Source: an uncultured Porphyromonadaceae bacterium (GTDB taxonomy: Bacteria > Bacteroidota > Bacteroidia > Bacteroidales > Muribaculaceae). Taken from it: a stretch of 47,926 nucleotides of DNA. The translations under genes were made by a program, and so were the position numbers. The notes beneath the pieces were generated by a model. It saw nothing but the letters and a program-made list of their open reading frames with translations, was not told the origin of the DNA and did no database searches. Of this stretch, positions 40,476 through 47,926 are shown in pieces (position 1 is the stretch's first letter; each line of letters begins with the position of its first letter). The DNA is taken from assembly GCA_947176605.1 (NCBI GenBank), contig CAMWRH010000018.1, positions 1-47,926 on the forward strand, given 5' to 3'.

Positions 40476-41660
40476 TTATTTGATGCGGGTCACGAGGCGT
40501 GCGTAGGCACGGTCGGCCTTGGCGCGGGCCTCTTCGACGGTATCGGCTGTGGCCAGGATTACGGCCATGCGGCGATGACCGTGCACCTCCGGCTTGCCGA
40601 AGATACGCATGTCGGTACCGGGCTCTGAGAGCACTTCCTCAAGGTTATCGAATTCCATCTCGCAGGTATCACCTTCCACCACTACTGCGCGCGATGCCGA
40701 GGGACCGTAGAAGCGTATTTCAGGCACCGGCAGCCCGAGCAGCGCACGGGCATGCAGGCCGAATTCGCTGCGGTCCTGCGAAATCATGGTCACCATTCCG
40801 GTGTCGTGGGGGCGCGGGGAGACTTCACTGAAGATCACGTCGTCACCCTTTATGAAGAGTTCCACACCGAATATGCCGTAGCCTCCAAGGGCATCCGTAA
40901 TCTTGCGGGCTATCTCTTTGGCACGCTCCAGAGCCACAGGGCTCATGGGCTGCGGCTGCCATGAATAACGGTAGTCGCCGCTTTCCTGGATGTGGCCTAC
41001 GGGTTCGCAATATACAGTGCCGCTGACAGAGCGAAGCGTCAGGAGCGTGATTTCATAGTCGAAATCCACAAATCCCTCTACGATCACACGTCCGGCCCCG
41101 GCGCGTCCACCCTCCTGGGCCTCACGCCATGAGGCATCGATATCGGCTTCTGAGCGCACCACGCTCTGGCCATGCCCAGAACTGCTCATCACGGGTTTCA
41201 CCACACAGGGCATCCCGATTTCCTCGATGGCACGGTCAAACTCCTCGCGTGTCGATGCAAAGCGGTAGGGCGAAGTGGGGAGTCCGAGTTCTTCGGCGGC
41301 CAGACGGCGTATACCTTCACGGTTCATGGTGAGCCATGCGGCATTGGCAGTGGGAGTCACGTTATACCCCTCCTTCTCGAGCTCCACAAGCACCGGAGTG
41401 GCGATTGCCTCGATTTCGGGGATGATATGGTCAGGCTTCTCAAGCTCTATGACGCGGCGCAATTCCGCCGGGTCGAGCATATTGAGCACATGGCTGCGAT
41501 GTGCCACCTGCATGGCCGGCGCGTTGGGATAGCGGTCGCAGGCGATTACCTCGACTCCGAGGCGCATCAGTTCGAGAGCCACCTCCTTGCCCAGCTCGCC
41601 GCTGCCGAGCAGCAGGGCCTTGCGGGCCGACGGGGTGAATACGGATCCGATCTTTGTCAT
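40476..41660 (-). CDS. purT: Formate-dependent phosphoribosylglycinamide formyltransferase
   Basis: PurT makes formyl-GAR from GAR, ATP and formate, the folate-independent form of the step PurN also performs. The 394-residue ATP-grasp protein has [19 protein letters not shown] near residue 16, EIEAIAT near 82, the ATP-grasp core with [14 protein letters not shown] near 155, and [13 protein letters not shown] near 278, all usual for the family, as is its length. It is transcribed alone. With the PurN fusion at 31787 the genome has both routes, so purine synthesis can run on formate or on 10-formyl-THF. Confidence 0.95.
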   Translation of the reverse strand: MTKIGSVFTPSARKALLLGSGELGKEVALELMRLGVEVIACDRYPNAPAMQVAHRSHVLNMLDPAELRRVIELEKPDHIIPEIEAIATPVLVELEKEGYNVTPTANAAWLTMNREGIRRLAAEELGLPTSPYRFASTREEFDRAIEEIGMPCVVKPVMSSSGHGQSVVRSEADIDASWREAQEGGRAGAGRVIVEGFVDFDYEITLLTLRSVSGTVYCEPVGHIQESGDYRYSWQPQPMSPVALERAKEIARKITDALGGYGIFGVELFIKGDDVIFSEVSPRPHDTGMVTMISQDRSEFGLHARALLGLPVPEIRFYGPSASRAVVVEGDTCEMEFDNLEEVLSEPGTDMRIFGKPEVHGHRRMAVILATADTVEEARAKADRAYARLVTRIK

Positions 41661-41690
41661 TCTGAAAAATTTGATTTATTGGTTATGCGG

Positions 41691-41777
41691 GATTTATCCC
41701 GATTCATCGGGTTCATCTCGATTTATCGGGTTTATCCCGATTTATCTCGATTCTCTTGATTTATCCCGATTTATTAA
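41691..41777. repeat. Nine-unit degenerate array (GATTTATCCC), spacings 9 and 10
   Basis: Nine tandem units of GATTTATCCC-like sequence (GATTCATCGG, GTTTATCCC, GATTTATCTC and similar) follow each other with unit lengths 10,10,9,10,9,10,9,10,10. The array fills the space between the terminator of the TPR lipoprotein gene and purT. It is partly self-complementary, since GGGAT and ATCCC both occur. Confidence 0.8.
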
Positions 41778-41783
41778 GAAGAA

Positions 41784-41818
41784 TCGGGATTTACCGGATT
41801 AATCCCGGTAAATCCCGA
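41784..41818 (-). terminator. Hairpin terminator of the TPR lipoprotein gene
   Basis: TCGGGATTTACCGG (41784-41797) pairs perfectly over 14 bases with 41805-41818 around a 7-base loop, 10 bases after the stop codon of the reverse gene. The stem uses the same ATCGGGATTTA words as the adjoining decamer array. Confidence 0.65.
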
Positions 41819-41827
41819 CTTTGTGAT

Positions 41828-43531
41828 TTAAAGATATGACAGGTTATACCCTGAGAATTCCAGGTCTTTCTTGGCGCGGTCGAGCAGTCGGCGGTCAAGC
41901 TTCACGGCCTGGCGCAGATTGCTCATCACCATGCTCTCGTTGTGGGTGCGGGCCCCGAGCACTGCCGTGAGGTAATATGTCGTGGCATCAGGCATCGGGA
42001 TAGACGCAAGTGTCTGGCGGGCCGCATTGTAATCCTTGGCGAGGATCTGGGCAAGGGCGGCATTGTTGGTCTTCGTGTCGCCGAAGGCAGTGCGCGCTTT
42101 GCTCACATCACCCTGAGTGAGATAGTACACGCCAAGCGCATCAGCATTCTCGGGCACACCGGCGGCGGCGCCAAGCTGCTCGTTGGCACGGGCGAAGTCC
42201 TTGTTGACCATTGAGATCAACCCCTGGTTCATCTCCACTTCCTTGGAGGCCGGGTTCATGCGGGCAGCACGGTTGAAGCTGGCTGCCGCACCCTCGTAGT
42301 CGCCTGCCACATACTGTGTCAGACCGAGGTTATTGACGGCGCGGTAATCATCCGGGTAAAGCTGCACGGCCTTTGAGTATACCGACATCTTGCGGGTATT
42401 GTCGTCGGTCAGCGTAGCCACATACAGTATCTCGTCGATTGAGAGCTTCTGGGGGTCGGTGTTGAAGAGTTCGATCAGCTCCTGGTCGCTCTTGCCGATT
42501 ACGTTGATGGTGGCCATCACGCGTGAATAGCGGAGCTGGGGCAGGATCTGGTCGGCCAGTTCGTTGAATACGGTGGCTATGTTGCGGATTTCGCGCTCGC
42601 GCTCTTCGGGATCCTTATAGAGCGAGAGCACGCTGAGGATAAGGTCTTTGTCCTGGATATTGCTCTTCTCCACGAGTGAGCGGAATCCCTCCCAGTCCTC
42701 GGGAGTGAAGGAAGAGGTCAGTTCGCCGAACTCTGTGATTTTATCCTTCTTCATCTGCCCTTCGACGTAGGTCTGGGTGTTTTTCTCACGCTTTTCGGCC
42801 AGTGAGGTGTTGAAGTCGAGCTTCCCTTCGGGAGATGCGTATGAATTGATTGTCACCCCGGCTATCTCCATATTGGGAGCCGCATGAGCCTCCATGAGTT
42901 TGCGGTTGAGGTCGATATAATCGGCCTTGGATGTCTCGGAGGCACGCACATTGGCCTGATTGACCAGGAAGTGGATATCGGCGCTGTACTGCTCCGAAAT
43001 CACACGCTGGAAACCGTCCTTTGCCACGGCGGGGGTCACCGTCTGGGCGCTGGCCAGAGTCGAAGTGGATACCACACCGTGTCCTACCTTTACGCGCGGG
43101 AGTGTATACAGCTTGCCGTTCTGGTCAACCTGGAAGTCAAGATAGAGGTCGCTCTGCGCCATCTCGGGCTGCCAGGGCATGGAGAAGGGTATATTGACTG
43201 TGCCGCCGTCGGCATAACTTACCACCTGGCCGTTGTCGCGCACATTCTCACCCTGGAAGAGCACCGGTGTAGCCGAGGCCTCACCCACGGTATTGTCGGC
43301 CGTATGCCACTGCAGCACCGGTGTGGCGCTTACTTTGGCATTGCGGAGCATGAATTTCGCCGGGAGTTTGGCAGTGACGGCACCCGGCACGTTCTGCCCT
43401 ACCGTCTCCAGCGGCTCGGGATTTGTAGAAAAGAAGTCAGACTGAAACTGATTCAGCTTCTTCGAACATCCCCCCGCCAGCAGCACGGCAGCCACTCCGA
43501 GAGAGATGTAGATAGCGTTAGATTTCATCAT
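41828..43531 (-). CDS. TPR lipoprotein with an OmpA-like segment, function unknown
   Basis: The 567-residue protein has a lipoprotein signal with the lipobox LAGGC (Cys22). A beta-rich N-terminal half (about 30-175) is followed by a segment with INSYASPEGKLDFNTSLAEKRE (about 225-250) that looks like the peptidoglycan-binding helix of OmpA-like domains. The C-terminal third (about 360-560) has TPR motifs such as YRAVNNLGLTQYVAGDYEGAAASFNRAARMNP. It is probably an outer-membrane lipoprotein facing the periplasm and tied to peptidoglycan. The family is common in Bacteroidota, without a known function to me. Confidence 0.8.
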   Translation of the reverse strand: MMKSNAIYISLGVAAVLLAGGCSKKLNQFQSDFFSTNPEPLETVGQNVPGAVTAKLPAKFMLRNAKVSATPVLQWHTADNTVGEASATPVLFQGENVRDNGQVVSYADGGTVNIPFSMPWQPEMAQSDLYLDFQVDQNGKLYTLPRVKVGHGVVSTSTLASAQTVTPAVAKDGFQRVISEQYSADIHFLVNQANVRASETSKADYIDLNRKLMEAHAAPNMEIAGVTINSYASPEGKLDFNTSLAEKREKNTQTYVEGQMKKDKITEFGELTSSFTPEDWEGFRSLVEKSNIQDKDLILSVLSLYKDPEEREREIRNIATVFNELADQILPQLRYSRVMATINVIGKSDQELIELFNTDPQKLSIDEILYVATLTDDNTRKMSVYSKAVQLYPDDYRAVNNLGLTQYVAGDYEGAAASFNRAARMNPASKEVEMNQGLISMVNKDFARANEQLGAAAGVPENADALGVYYLTQGDVSKARTAFGDTKTNNAALAQILAKDYNAARQTLASIPMPDATTYYLTAVLGARTHNESMVMSNLRQAVKLDRRLLDRAKKDLEFSGYNLSYL

Positions 43532-43719
43532 CGTAATATGATTGTTAGATTTTTCAACTCTGTGTGATCCGAATCCTCCTCAGAAGTCCCGACCGCAGAC
43601 CGCCCTTGCGACATGCTTTATCTCAGTCATTCACAGCAACTTAGCGAAAGAATCGAGATAAACGACACGCGTCTCGGACGATTTCGATTGTAAAATTAGA
43701 AAAAAAAGTTGAGAAAAAG

Positions 43720-43751
43720 TTTGCACAACTCGAAAAAACTTACTAACTTTG
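43720..43751 (+). promoter_or_regulatory. Consensus promoter of the tRNA-Lys gene
   Basis: TTTG (43720-43723) is 20 bases before TAACTTTG (43744-43751), a full match to the Bacteroidota consensus in both boxes and spacing. Transcription should start near 43757, about 60 bases before the tRNA. Confidence 0.85.
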
Positions 43752-43818
43752 CACTCGCAAACGGGAAACAACGAAGCTCACCGCGAGCAGCGCCACCTCC
43801 CCGAGCAATACCAACAAT

Positions 43819-43891
43819 GACTCCGTAGCTCAGTTGGTAGAGCAAATGACTCTTAATCATTGGGTCGTGAGTTCGAGCCTCACCGGGGTCA
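43819..43891 (+). tRNA. tRNA-Lys (anticodon CTT)
   Basis: The 73-base sequence folds as a standard tRNA. The acceptor stem is GACTCCG (43819-43825) with CGGGGTC (43884-43890). The D-arm is AGCTCAGTTGGTAGAGC. The anticodon arm AATGA-CTCTTAA-TCATT has anticodon CTT, and the T-arm has GTTCGAGCC. The 3' CCA is not encoded. The intrinsic terminator starts four bases later. Confidence 0.95.
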
Positions 43892-43895
43892 CCTC

Positions 43896-43928
43896 AAGAG
43901 CTGAAATCTTCATGATTTCGGCTCTTTT
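43896..43928 (+). terminator. Terminator of tRNA-Lys
   Basis: AAGAGCTGAAATC (43896-43908) pairs with GATTTCGGCTCTT over 13 bases with one G-T pair and a TTCAT loop, and ends in a T-run. Confidence 0.85.
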
Positions 43929-43940
43929 GTTGTTTTATCC

Positions 43941-44006
43941 GGTAGAGCAAATGACTCACCGTATCTTTTTGGCATTGGGTCGTGAGTTCGAGCCTCTCCG
44001 GGGTCA
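43941..44006 (+). pseudogene. Decayed tandem copy of tRNA-Lys
   Basis: From 43941 the sequence repeats the tRNA from its D-arm onward (GGTAGAGCAAATGACTC, then CATTGGGTCGTGAGTTCGAGCC), 105 bases after the first copy. The 5' acceptor strand and the start of the D-arm are missing. The anticodon loop is replaced by a 15-base insert (ACCGTATCTTTTTGG), and one T-stem base has changed. It cannot fold as a tRNA. The terminator is copied too. Confidence 0.85.
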
Positions 44007-44010
44007 CATC

Positions 44011-44044
44011 AAGAGCTGAAATCTTCATGATTTCGGCTCTTTTT
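44011..44044 (+). terminator. Second copy of the tRNA terminator
   Basis: An identical 13-pair stem (from AAGAGCTGAAATC at 44011) and a T-run follow the pseudo-tRNA. It is part of the 105-base tandem duplication. Confidence 0.8.
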
Positions 44045-44114
44045 CGTTATATCCGGTTGGTGAATGTTTGACTTTGAACTGTGGAGACAGGGATGCCTCC
44101 ACTCCGGGGTACCG

Positions 44115-44147
44115 AAAAAAGTGCGCATTCCTCGGAGGAATGCGCAC
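44115..44147 (-). terminator. Intrinsic terminator of the leucine-rich-repeat gene
   Basis: On the reverse strand GTGCGCATTCC (44147-44137) pairs with GGAATGCGCAC (44131-44121) and is followed by six Ts (44120-44115). It lies 30 bases after the stop. Confidence 0.85.
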
Positions 44148-44176
44148 CCTGACACATAGTGCGTGCGTAAGAAATC

Positions 44177-47110
44177 TTATTTTACGGTGATCTTGACAGT
44201 GGCGCCGGAGCGGGCACGGAGCACATAGAAGCCGGAGTTCGGACGGAAGGCATCGCGAGCCCCGGAATAGACGCATATGCCGGAAATGTCATAAGCATCG
44301 ACATATTCGTCGGCTGCTATGGTCACAGCTGCCACAGATGTATTGACATTGGAGACCATGCGGATTTCAAGGGCGCCGGCGGCATCGGCAGGCAGCAGCA
44401 GCGAATTGTTCTCGTCAAGAAGGTCGGTGATGTCATTGCCGTTGACCAGAATGGCCTCCAGCTCGTCTTCGGGCTTGAGATTGAGGAAGATGCGGTTGCC
44501 ACGGCCGGTGCCGGGAGTGTTGAGCGAAGCGCCGTTGAAGAGTGAGGCAAAGTACTTGCCGGTGCTCAAAGCGTTGCGGGAAGTGCGGACTGCGCGGGCC
44601 GCGCGGCGGCGTGCGGCGACAGGCTCGTCGGAGTCTTCATCCGCGGAATCCTCATCGTAGTCATCCTCGTCGAGACCTGGGGTGCTGTATTCCTCGGCCA
44701 GTTCGTCGAGGCGCTCTTCCTCCATAATTTCCTGATACTCCTCTTCGGGAAGCACAGTCACATCCACATCGTCGGGCATTGTCACATCGAGACTTACCTC
44801 AAGTTTGCCGAAGGCACCCCACTGGGGAGCGTTGAGGTAGCTGAAGAATCCGGCGGCAGGCACGGTGAGTGTGCACTTCTGAGTGAGTATGCCGTTGAAA
44901 GCGCCTGACGCTGTGGCGGGAGCCTCCGTGGCGCGACAGCTGATGGCGCTCACCTTCGGAGAATTGTTCAAGATATTGCTGCCTACGTTTTTGAGCGTGG
45001 AAGGGAAGCTGACCGACACCAGACGCGGACAGTTTTCCAGAGTGGATTCGTAAATCTCTGTCAGACCTTCGCCGAAGCTCACAGCACGGAGTCCGGTCTT
45101 GTAGAAAGCTTCTTCTTCGATCTTTCTCACAGCTCCGGGAAGCTCAAGTGTGCGTATCGGATTGATGGCAATTGCACGATAGTTGATTGTTTCTATTGTC
45201 GAAGGGAGCAGGAGTGTCTGCAGGTTGCAGATATAGAGAGCATTGGCTTTGAGTTGTGTGATTTTGGTGCGGCTGAGGTCGACATACTCGAGCAGGTCGC
45301 AAGAAGAGAAGGCAGCTTGTCCGAAATCCAAGAGATTCTCATATGCAATAATCTCCTTTATTGAGGTACATGAGGAAAATCCTTGATAACCGATAGTGCG
45401 CAGTGCGCGGGGGAGATGGCTTACTGTGATGGCATAGCAGTCTTTAAAGGCGTATTGTCCGATGGTTTCGATGCCGTCGGGAAGAGTTTCCAGTCGCATT
45501 GAGTTACAGCCCTGGAAGGCATAGTCGCCAATGGAGGTCAGGCCTTCGGGCAGTTTCATTACGGAGAGCAGAGTGAAGTTCTGGAATGTTTTGGCAGGAA
45601 TCACCGTGTTGTCAGTTCCGCTGATGTCGAGAGCTGTGAGCGAGAACATGTTCTGACGGATAATCTCGAAATCATCATCCGTGAGATGGCCGGTGACGGT
45701 GAGCGAAGTGACACGCGAAGGCAGAGTACCGCCCGACTGCAGATAGATTGCCGAGGCCAGCGGCATGCTGCCGTCGAGGTGTACGCTCACGGTGGAGGCC
45801 GACTCCTCGATAAGGTTGAAATTTTTCCAGCGTGGATGCTTTTCGTAGAGGTTTTTACAGCCGTCATCCACCACCACGGTTATCTGCTGCATCTGCATCT
45901 CGGTGAGAGGCACATCAGCCGACAGCGAAGGAGGGGTGGCGGCGTGGATGCGTATCATACGCAGATTGTCGAATGAGAAGGCGTTTATGTCGATATCCTT
46001 TAGGCCGCTGCCCAGTTCCACCATCTGAGGAATACCGAGGGAGTATGCGGGGAGGGATGTCACGTTGTCGCCCACCTTCACACTGATGATATAAGAGTCG
46101 ACGAAGGCGTTTGCGCTGAGTTCGGACAGCGCGGCCGGAAGCTCGAGGGCACTCATGTGACGCGAGGCATTACGGGCACAATAATCGAATGCGTGTGCTC
46201 CGATTCGCTTTATATTGTCCGGGAAGGATAGCTCTTTCAGCGAGTAGCAGTGCTCGAATGTATAATCCTGTATCTCCTCAAGCTGTGTGGCCTTATCCAT
46301 AAAGGCGGATACGAGCGGAGCAAAACGGAAAGCGTATTTGTCGAGGCTTTTGAGGGTGGAGGGGAATGTGACCGACTTTAGTCCACGGTCGTCAGCGGCG
46401 CTTCCTTCAAAGGCATAGCTGCCGATATGTTCGAGACCCTCGGGAAGGATTATGTCTTCAAGCGCATAGTCTTTGTAGAATGCGTGGTCAGCGATGGTTT
46501 TGACACCGAACGGAAGGTACACTTGCTCGAGTTGCGGGCATTCGGCAAAGGCGTAGGAGGGGATTTCTTCAATCCGGCTCTCGGCCATGACTACACGCTC
46601 CAGAGATGTCATGTAGGCGAACGCCTTTTCTCCGATTTCCTTTACCGAAGCCGGGAGTGTGAGCTTGGTGATGGCGTTGCAGGCTGAGAAGGCCAAGTTG
46701 CCGATGGTTTCCAGCGATTCGGGTAAGGAATCGACGGTGAGGATGGTGCAGTTCTGGAATGCCGACTCGCCTATGTCGGTAAGTGTCGGGGGGAAGGTGA
46801 CATAATAGAGCTCGGTGTTGGAAAGGAAGGCCTTGGGGTTGATCTGCACTACAGTGAATGGTTCGTTGGTGAACTCAAGCGACTGACCGAGATCGAAGAA
46901 TGTGCCGGTAACGGAGACTTCGGCGGGAATCATGGCGAAATCTTCGGAGACGGCAGCCGGGCCGGCGACAGCTGCAAGGCGGCTGTCGAGGTCGAGCAGT
47001 TCGTAGCGGAGTCCGTCCTGTTCTACATACTGCTTAAGTCCCTGACGGATTTCTGCTGATGCCGTAAGGGAGCTCGCGGCTATCAGTGAGATAAGTAGAT
47101 AACGGTTCAT
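44177..47110 (-). CDS. BspA-type leucine-rich-repeat surface protein with a type IX sorting domain
   Basis: The 977-residue protein has a signal peptide (MNRYLLISLIAASSLTASA). Two blocks of LRR_5 (BspA/TpLRR) repeats (about 90-385 and 475-715) have the IGxxAFxxCxxL pattern, for example IGDYAFQGCNSM. A very acidic stretch (EEEYQEIMEEERLDELAEEY, then DEDDYDEDSADEDSDE) is followed directly by an arginine cluster. The last 45 residues (YDISGICVYSG ... GFYVLRARSGATVKITVK) form a type A sorting domain. BspA-like proteins bind host or microbial surfaces. The open frame reaches 47254, but the signal peptide begins at the ATG at 47110. Confidence 0.88.
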   Translation of the reverse strand: MNRYLLISLIAASSLTASAEIRQGLKQYVEQDGLRYELLDLDSRLAAVAGPAAVSEDFAMIPAEVSVTGTFFDLGQSLEFTNEPFTVVQINPKAFLSNTELYYVTFPPTLTDIGESAFQNCTILTVDSLPESLETIGNLAFSACNAITKLTLPASVKEIGEKAFAYMTSLERVVMAESRIEEIPSYAFAECPQLEQVYLPFGVKTIADHAFYKDYALEDIILPEGLEHIGSYAFEGSAADDRGLKSVTFPSTLKSLDKYAFRFAPLVSAFMDKATQLEEIQDYTFEHCYSLKELSFPDNIKRIGAHAFDYCARNASRHMSALELPAALSELSANAFVDSYIISVKVGDNVTSLPAYSLGIPQMVELGSGLKDIDINAFSFDNLRMIRIHAATPPSLSADVPLTEMQMQQITVVVDDGCKNLYEKHPRWKNFNLIEESASTVSVHLDGSMPLASAIYLQSGGTLPSRVTSLTVTGHLTDDDFEIIRQNMFSLTALDISGTDNTVIPAKTFQNFTLLSVMKLPEGLTSIGDYAFQGCNSMRLETLPDGIETIGQYAFKDCYAITVSHLPRALRTIGYQGFSSCTSIKEIIAYENLLDFGQAAFSSCDLLEYVDLSRTKITQLKANALYICNLQTLLLPSTIETINYRAIAINPIRTLELPGAVRKIEEEAFYKTGLRAVSFGEGLTEIYESTLENCPRLVSVSFPSTLKNVGSNILNNSPKVSAISCRATEAPATASGAFNGILTQKCTLTVPAAGFFSYLNAPQWGAFGKLEVSLDVTMPDDVDVTVLPEEEYQEIMEEERLDELAEEYSTPGLDEDDYDEDSADEDSDEPVAARRRAARAVRTSRNALSTGKYFASLFNGASLNTPGTGRGNRIFLNLKPEDELEAILVNGNDITDLLDENNSLLLPADAAGALEIRMVSNVNTSVAAVTIAADEYVDAYDISGICVYSGARDAFRPNSGFYVLRARSGATVKITVK

Positions 47111-47339
47111 GATGATAATAATTGGATGTATATTTGGATGTATATTAAGTAAGTACGAGCGGTATGGAGTATGCCGCTTATGTCTGTGATGTCGAAACAG
47201 GATCTCTACCCGGGGTGCACGCATATGCACACGAAAGTTCCTCCGGCGGAGCATGTAACGCCGGAAACAGCAAATGGCTGCCGATACGATGTATGGCAGG
47301 CTGAACAGACAAATAGTTTATGTATAAGGGGGCAATTGG

Positions 47340-47407
47340 ATACAACATACCTGTAATTCTTTAATTATTAAAGGATTTCTGCAAGACGAATTGCAGATAT
47401 GTTGTAT
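47340..47407. repeat. Extended imperfect inverted repeat
   Basis: ATACAACATA (47340-47349) pairs with TATGTTGTAT (47398-47407). After one mismatch CTGTAATTC (47351-47359) pairs with GAATTGCAG (47388-47396), one G-T pair. Inside, TTTAATTATTAAA forms a small hairpin. The whole is a 68-base stem of about 19 pairs. Confidence 0.65.
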
Positions 47408-47539
47408 GGTTTTCGGCCGGAGCCGAGGGATGAAGCGCCGTCGTTCCACTTATTTTCCGTATTGCAGGAAAATATTGCCTTAGGTGGAGGAATCATCCCA
47501 TGACCTTGCTGCAGGAGCGTTTCAGGTCATTTCGCACTG

Positions 47540-47547
47540 CAAAGATA
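47540..47547 (-). promoter_or_regulatory. Possible -7 box for the leucine-rich-repeat gene
   Basis: TATCTTTG on the reverse strand (47547-47540) matches TAnnTTTG. It would give a long leader of about 425 bases that includes the inverted repeat. No -33 box was found. Confidence 0.3.
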
Positions 47548-47631
47548 GTGAAAAAATCAAAAAAACACAAGAGTGTGTTGATATTTTTTGAAGATGGAAT
47601 TAGGCGGTCAAAGTGGCAATCAGTAAAACTA

Positions 47632-47908
47632 ATGAAACGACCTGTAATATTTCCAGACTTCGATGGGGTGCTCAACGCTGAGCAGTATCAGACGCGGCTT
47701 GCCGTCGAGGGGAGCCACCTACATCTCACGCGGAGAGGATATTGAATTTTGGCTCGACGAGCACGGACACCCCGATTACGTGATCATCTATGACCTCGAC
47801 GACTTCTTCCCGGCTCAGCATGACTGTTTCATCGAGACAAATCCTATTGTCGGCATCACGGATGCCGACGCACAAAAGGCAATCGAAATACTAAACTATA
47901 AAGTATAA
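47632..47908 (+). pseudogene. HAD-family hydrolase remnant (internal deletion and frameshift)
   Basis: The first part, from the ATG at 47632, reads MKRPVIFPDFDGVLNAEQYQTR, the start of a HAD_18-type hydrolase with motif I DFDGVLN. This frame then runs into a stop at 47743-47745. A second frame continues the same family from about 47693: RGLPSRGATYISRGEDIEFW, LDEH, and YVIIYDLDDFFP, ending at 47908. Family members are about 150 residues; only some 90 codons remain. The central part with motif II (ISSSWR) is missing. The simplest reading is a deletion of roughly 50-60 codons that also shifted the frame, so the gene is dead. Confidence 0.75.
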
Positions 47909-47912
47909 TACA

Positions 47913-47926
47913 ATGAACAACGGAAT
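47913..47926 (+). CDS. Possible start of a gene cut by the right edge
   Basis: An ATG at 47913 follows the HAD remnant by four bases and reads MNNG before the window ends. Too short to identify. Confidence 0.25.

Larger units (their letters stand above)
47111..47631. other. Gene-free interval, 521 bases
   Basis: No credible gene lies here. It holds a direct repeat TTGGATGTATA (47122-47132, and again from about 47134), the extended inverted repeat at 47340-47407, a small TTTTCC/GGAAAA hairpin near 47452-47472, and a possible reverse -7 box at 47540-47547. The region is AT-richer than the genes. Confidence 0.6.

Noticed and set aside
43941-44006. Second functional tRNA
   Set aside because: The acceptor 5' strand is missing and the anticodon loop is disrupted, so it cannot fold or be charged.
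47340-47407. Invertible promoter
   Set aside because: The interior is only about 28 bases and no promoter boxes or nearby invertase gene are visible; kept only as an inverted repeat.
1-47926. Insertion sequences, prophage or integrative element genes
   Set aside because: No transposase, integrase, relaxase or phage structural gene was recognised on either strand.

Overview
The window looks like a chromosomal segment of a GC-rich member of Bacteroidales, most likely a Muribaculaceae-type gut bacterium. Four things point there: promoters of the Bacteroidota type (TTTG about 19-20 bases before TAnnTTTG), two secreted proteins ending in type IX secretion sorting domains, conserved Bacteroidota gene neighbourhoods (MATE-parA-parB-DUF5683-mltD and sigma-54 regulator-lptE-secG), and GC-biased codon use. 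The family-level placement is inference. No phage, insertion sequence, CRISPR array or rRNA was seen.

Layout. 1-8300: dtd faces pfkA across hairpins, then a forward housekeeping run of a HAD phosphatase, ribF, upp, recF, a DciA-like protein, a thioesterase, an alpha-helical protein with a charged tail, and ribH. 8300-8880: a small lipoprotein, its terminator, a nine-unit decamer array and strong hairpins. 8884-15688 (reverse): MATE exporter, parA, parB, DUF5683 protein, LysM lytic transglycosylase and a membrane-anchored coiled-coil protein. 15911-20464 (reverse): a 1517-residue secreted adhesin-like protein. 20745-23427 (reverse): three overlapping envelope-glycan genes (glycosyltransferase, Stealth phosphotransferase, LpxL-type acyltransferase), divergent from a GT2 gene. 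24736-29766 (forward): TolC, HlyD and two ABC-2 permeases without an ATPase, followed by an MsbA-like exporter. 31787-35652: a PurN enzyme fused to a CD225 membrane domain, then a sigma-54 activator, lptE, a hypothetical gene and secG.

36000-40118 is the most striking part. It is a compact forward unit with a candidate promoter and a clear intrinsic terminator. It encodes a eukaryote-like steroid 5-alpha-reductase, an Old Yellow Enzyme-type reductase, a short-chain dehydrogenase, a lone LytTR DNA-binding protein and a membrane-anchored phosphodiester-glycosidase-like protein. The first three match the enzyme set known from gut Bacteroidota for reductive conversion of 3-oxo-delta-4 bile acids and steroids to allo/iso forms. 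The last two may be a built-in regulator and an envelope function.

40476-47926: purT (reverse), a second decamer array, a TPR lipoprotein (reverse), tRNA-Lys(CTT) followed by a decayed tandem copy of itself with its terminator, a BspA-type leucine-rich-repeat surface protein (reverse), a 520-base gene-free stretch with an extended inverted repeat, and a HAD-family pseudogene at the right edge.
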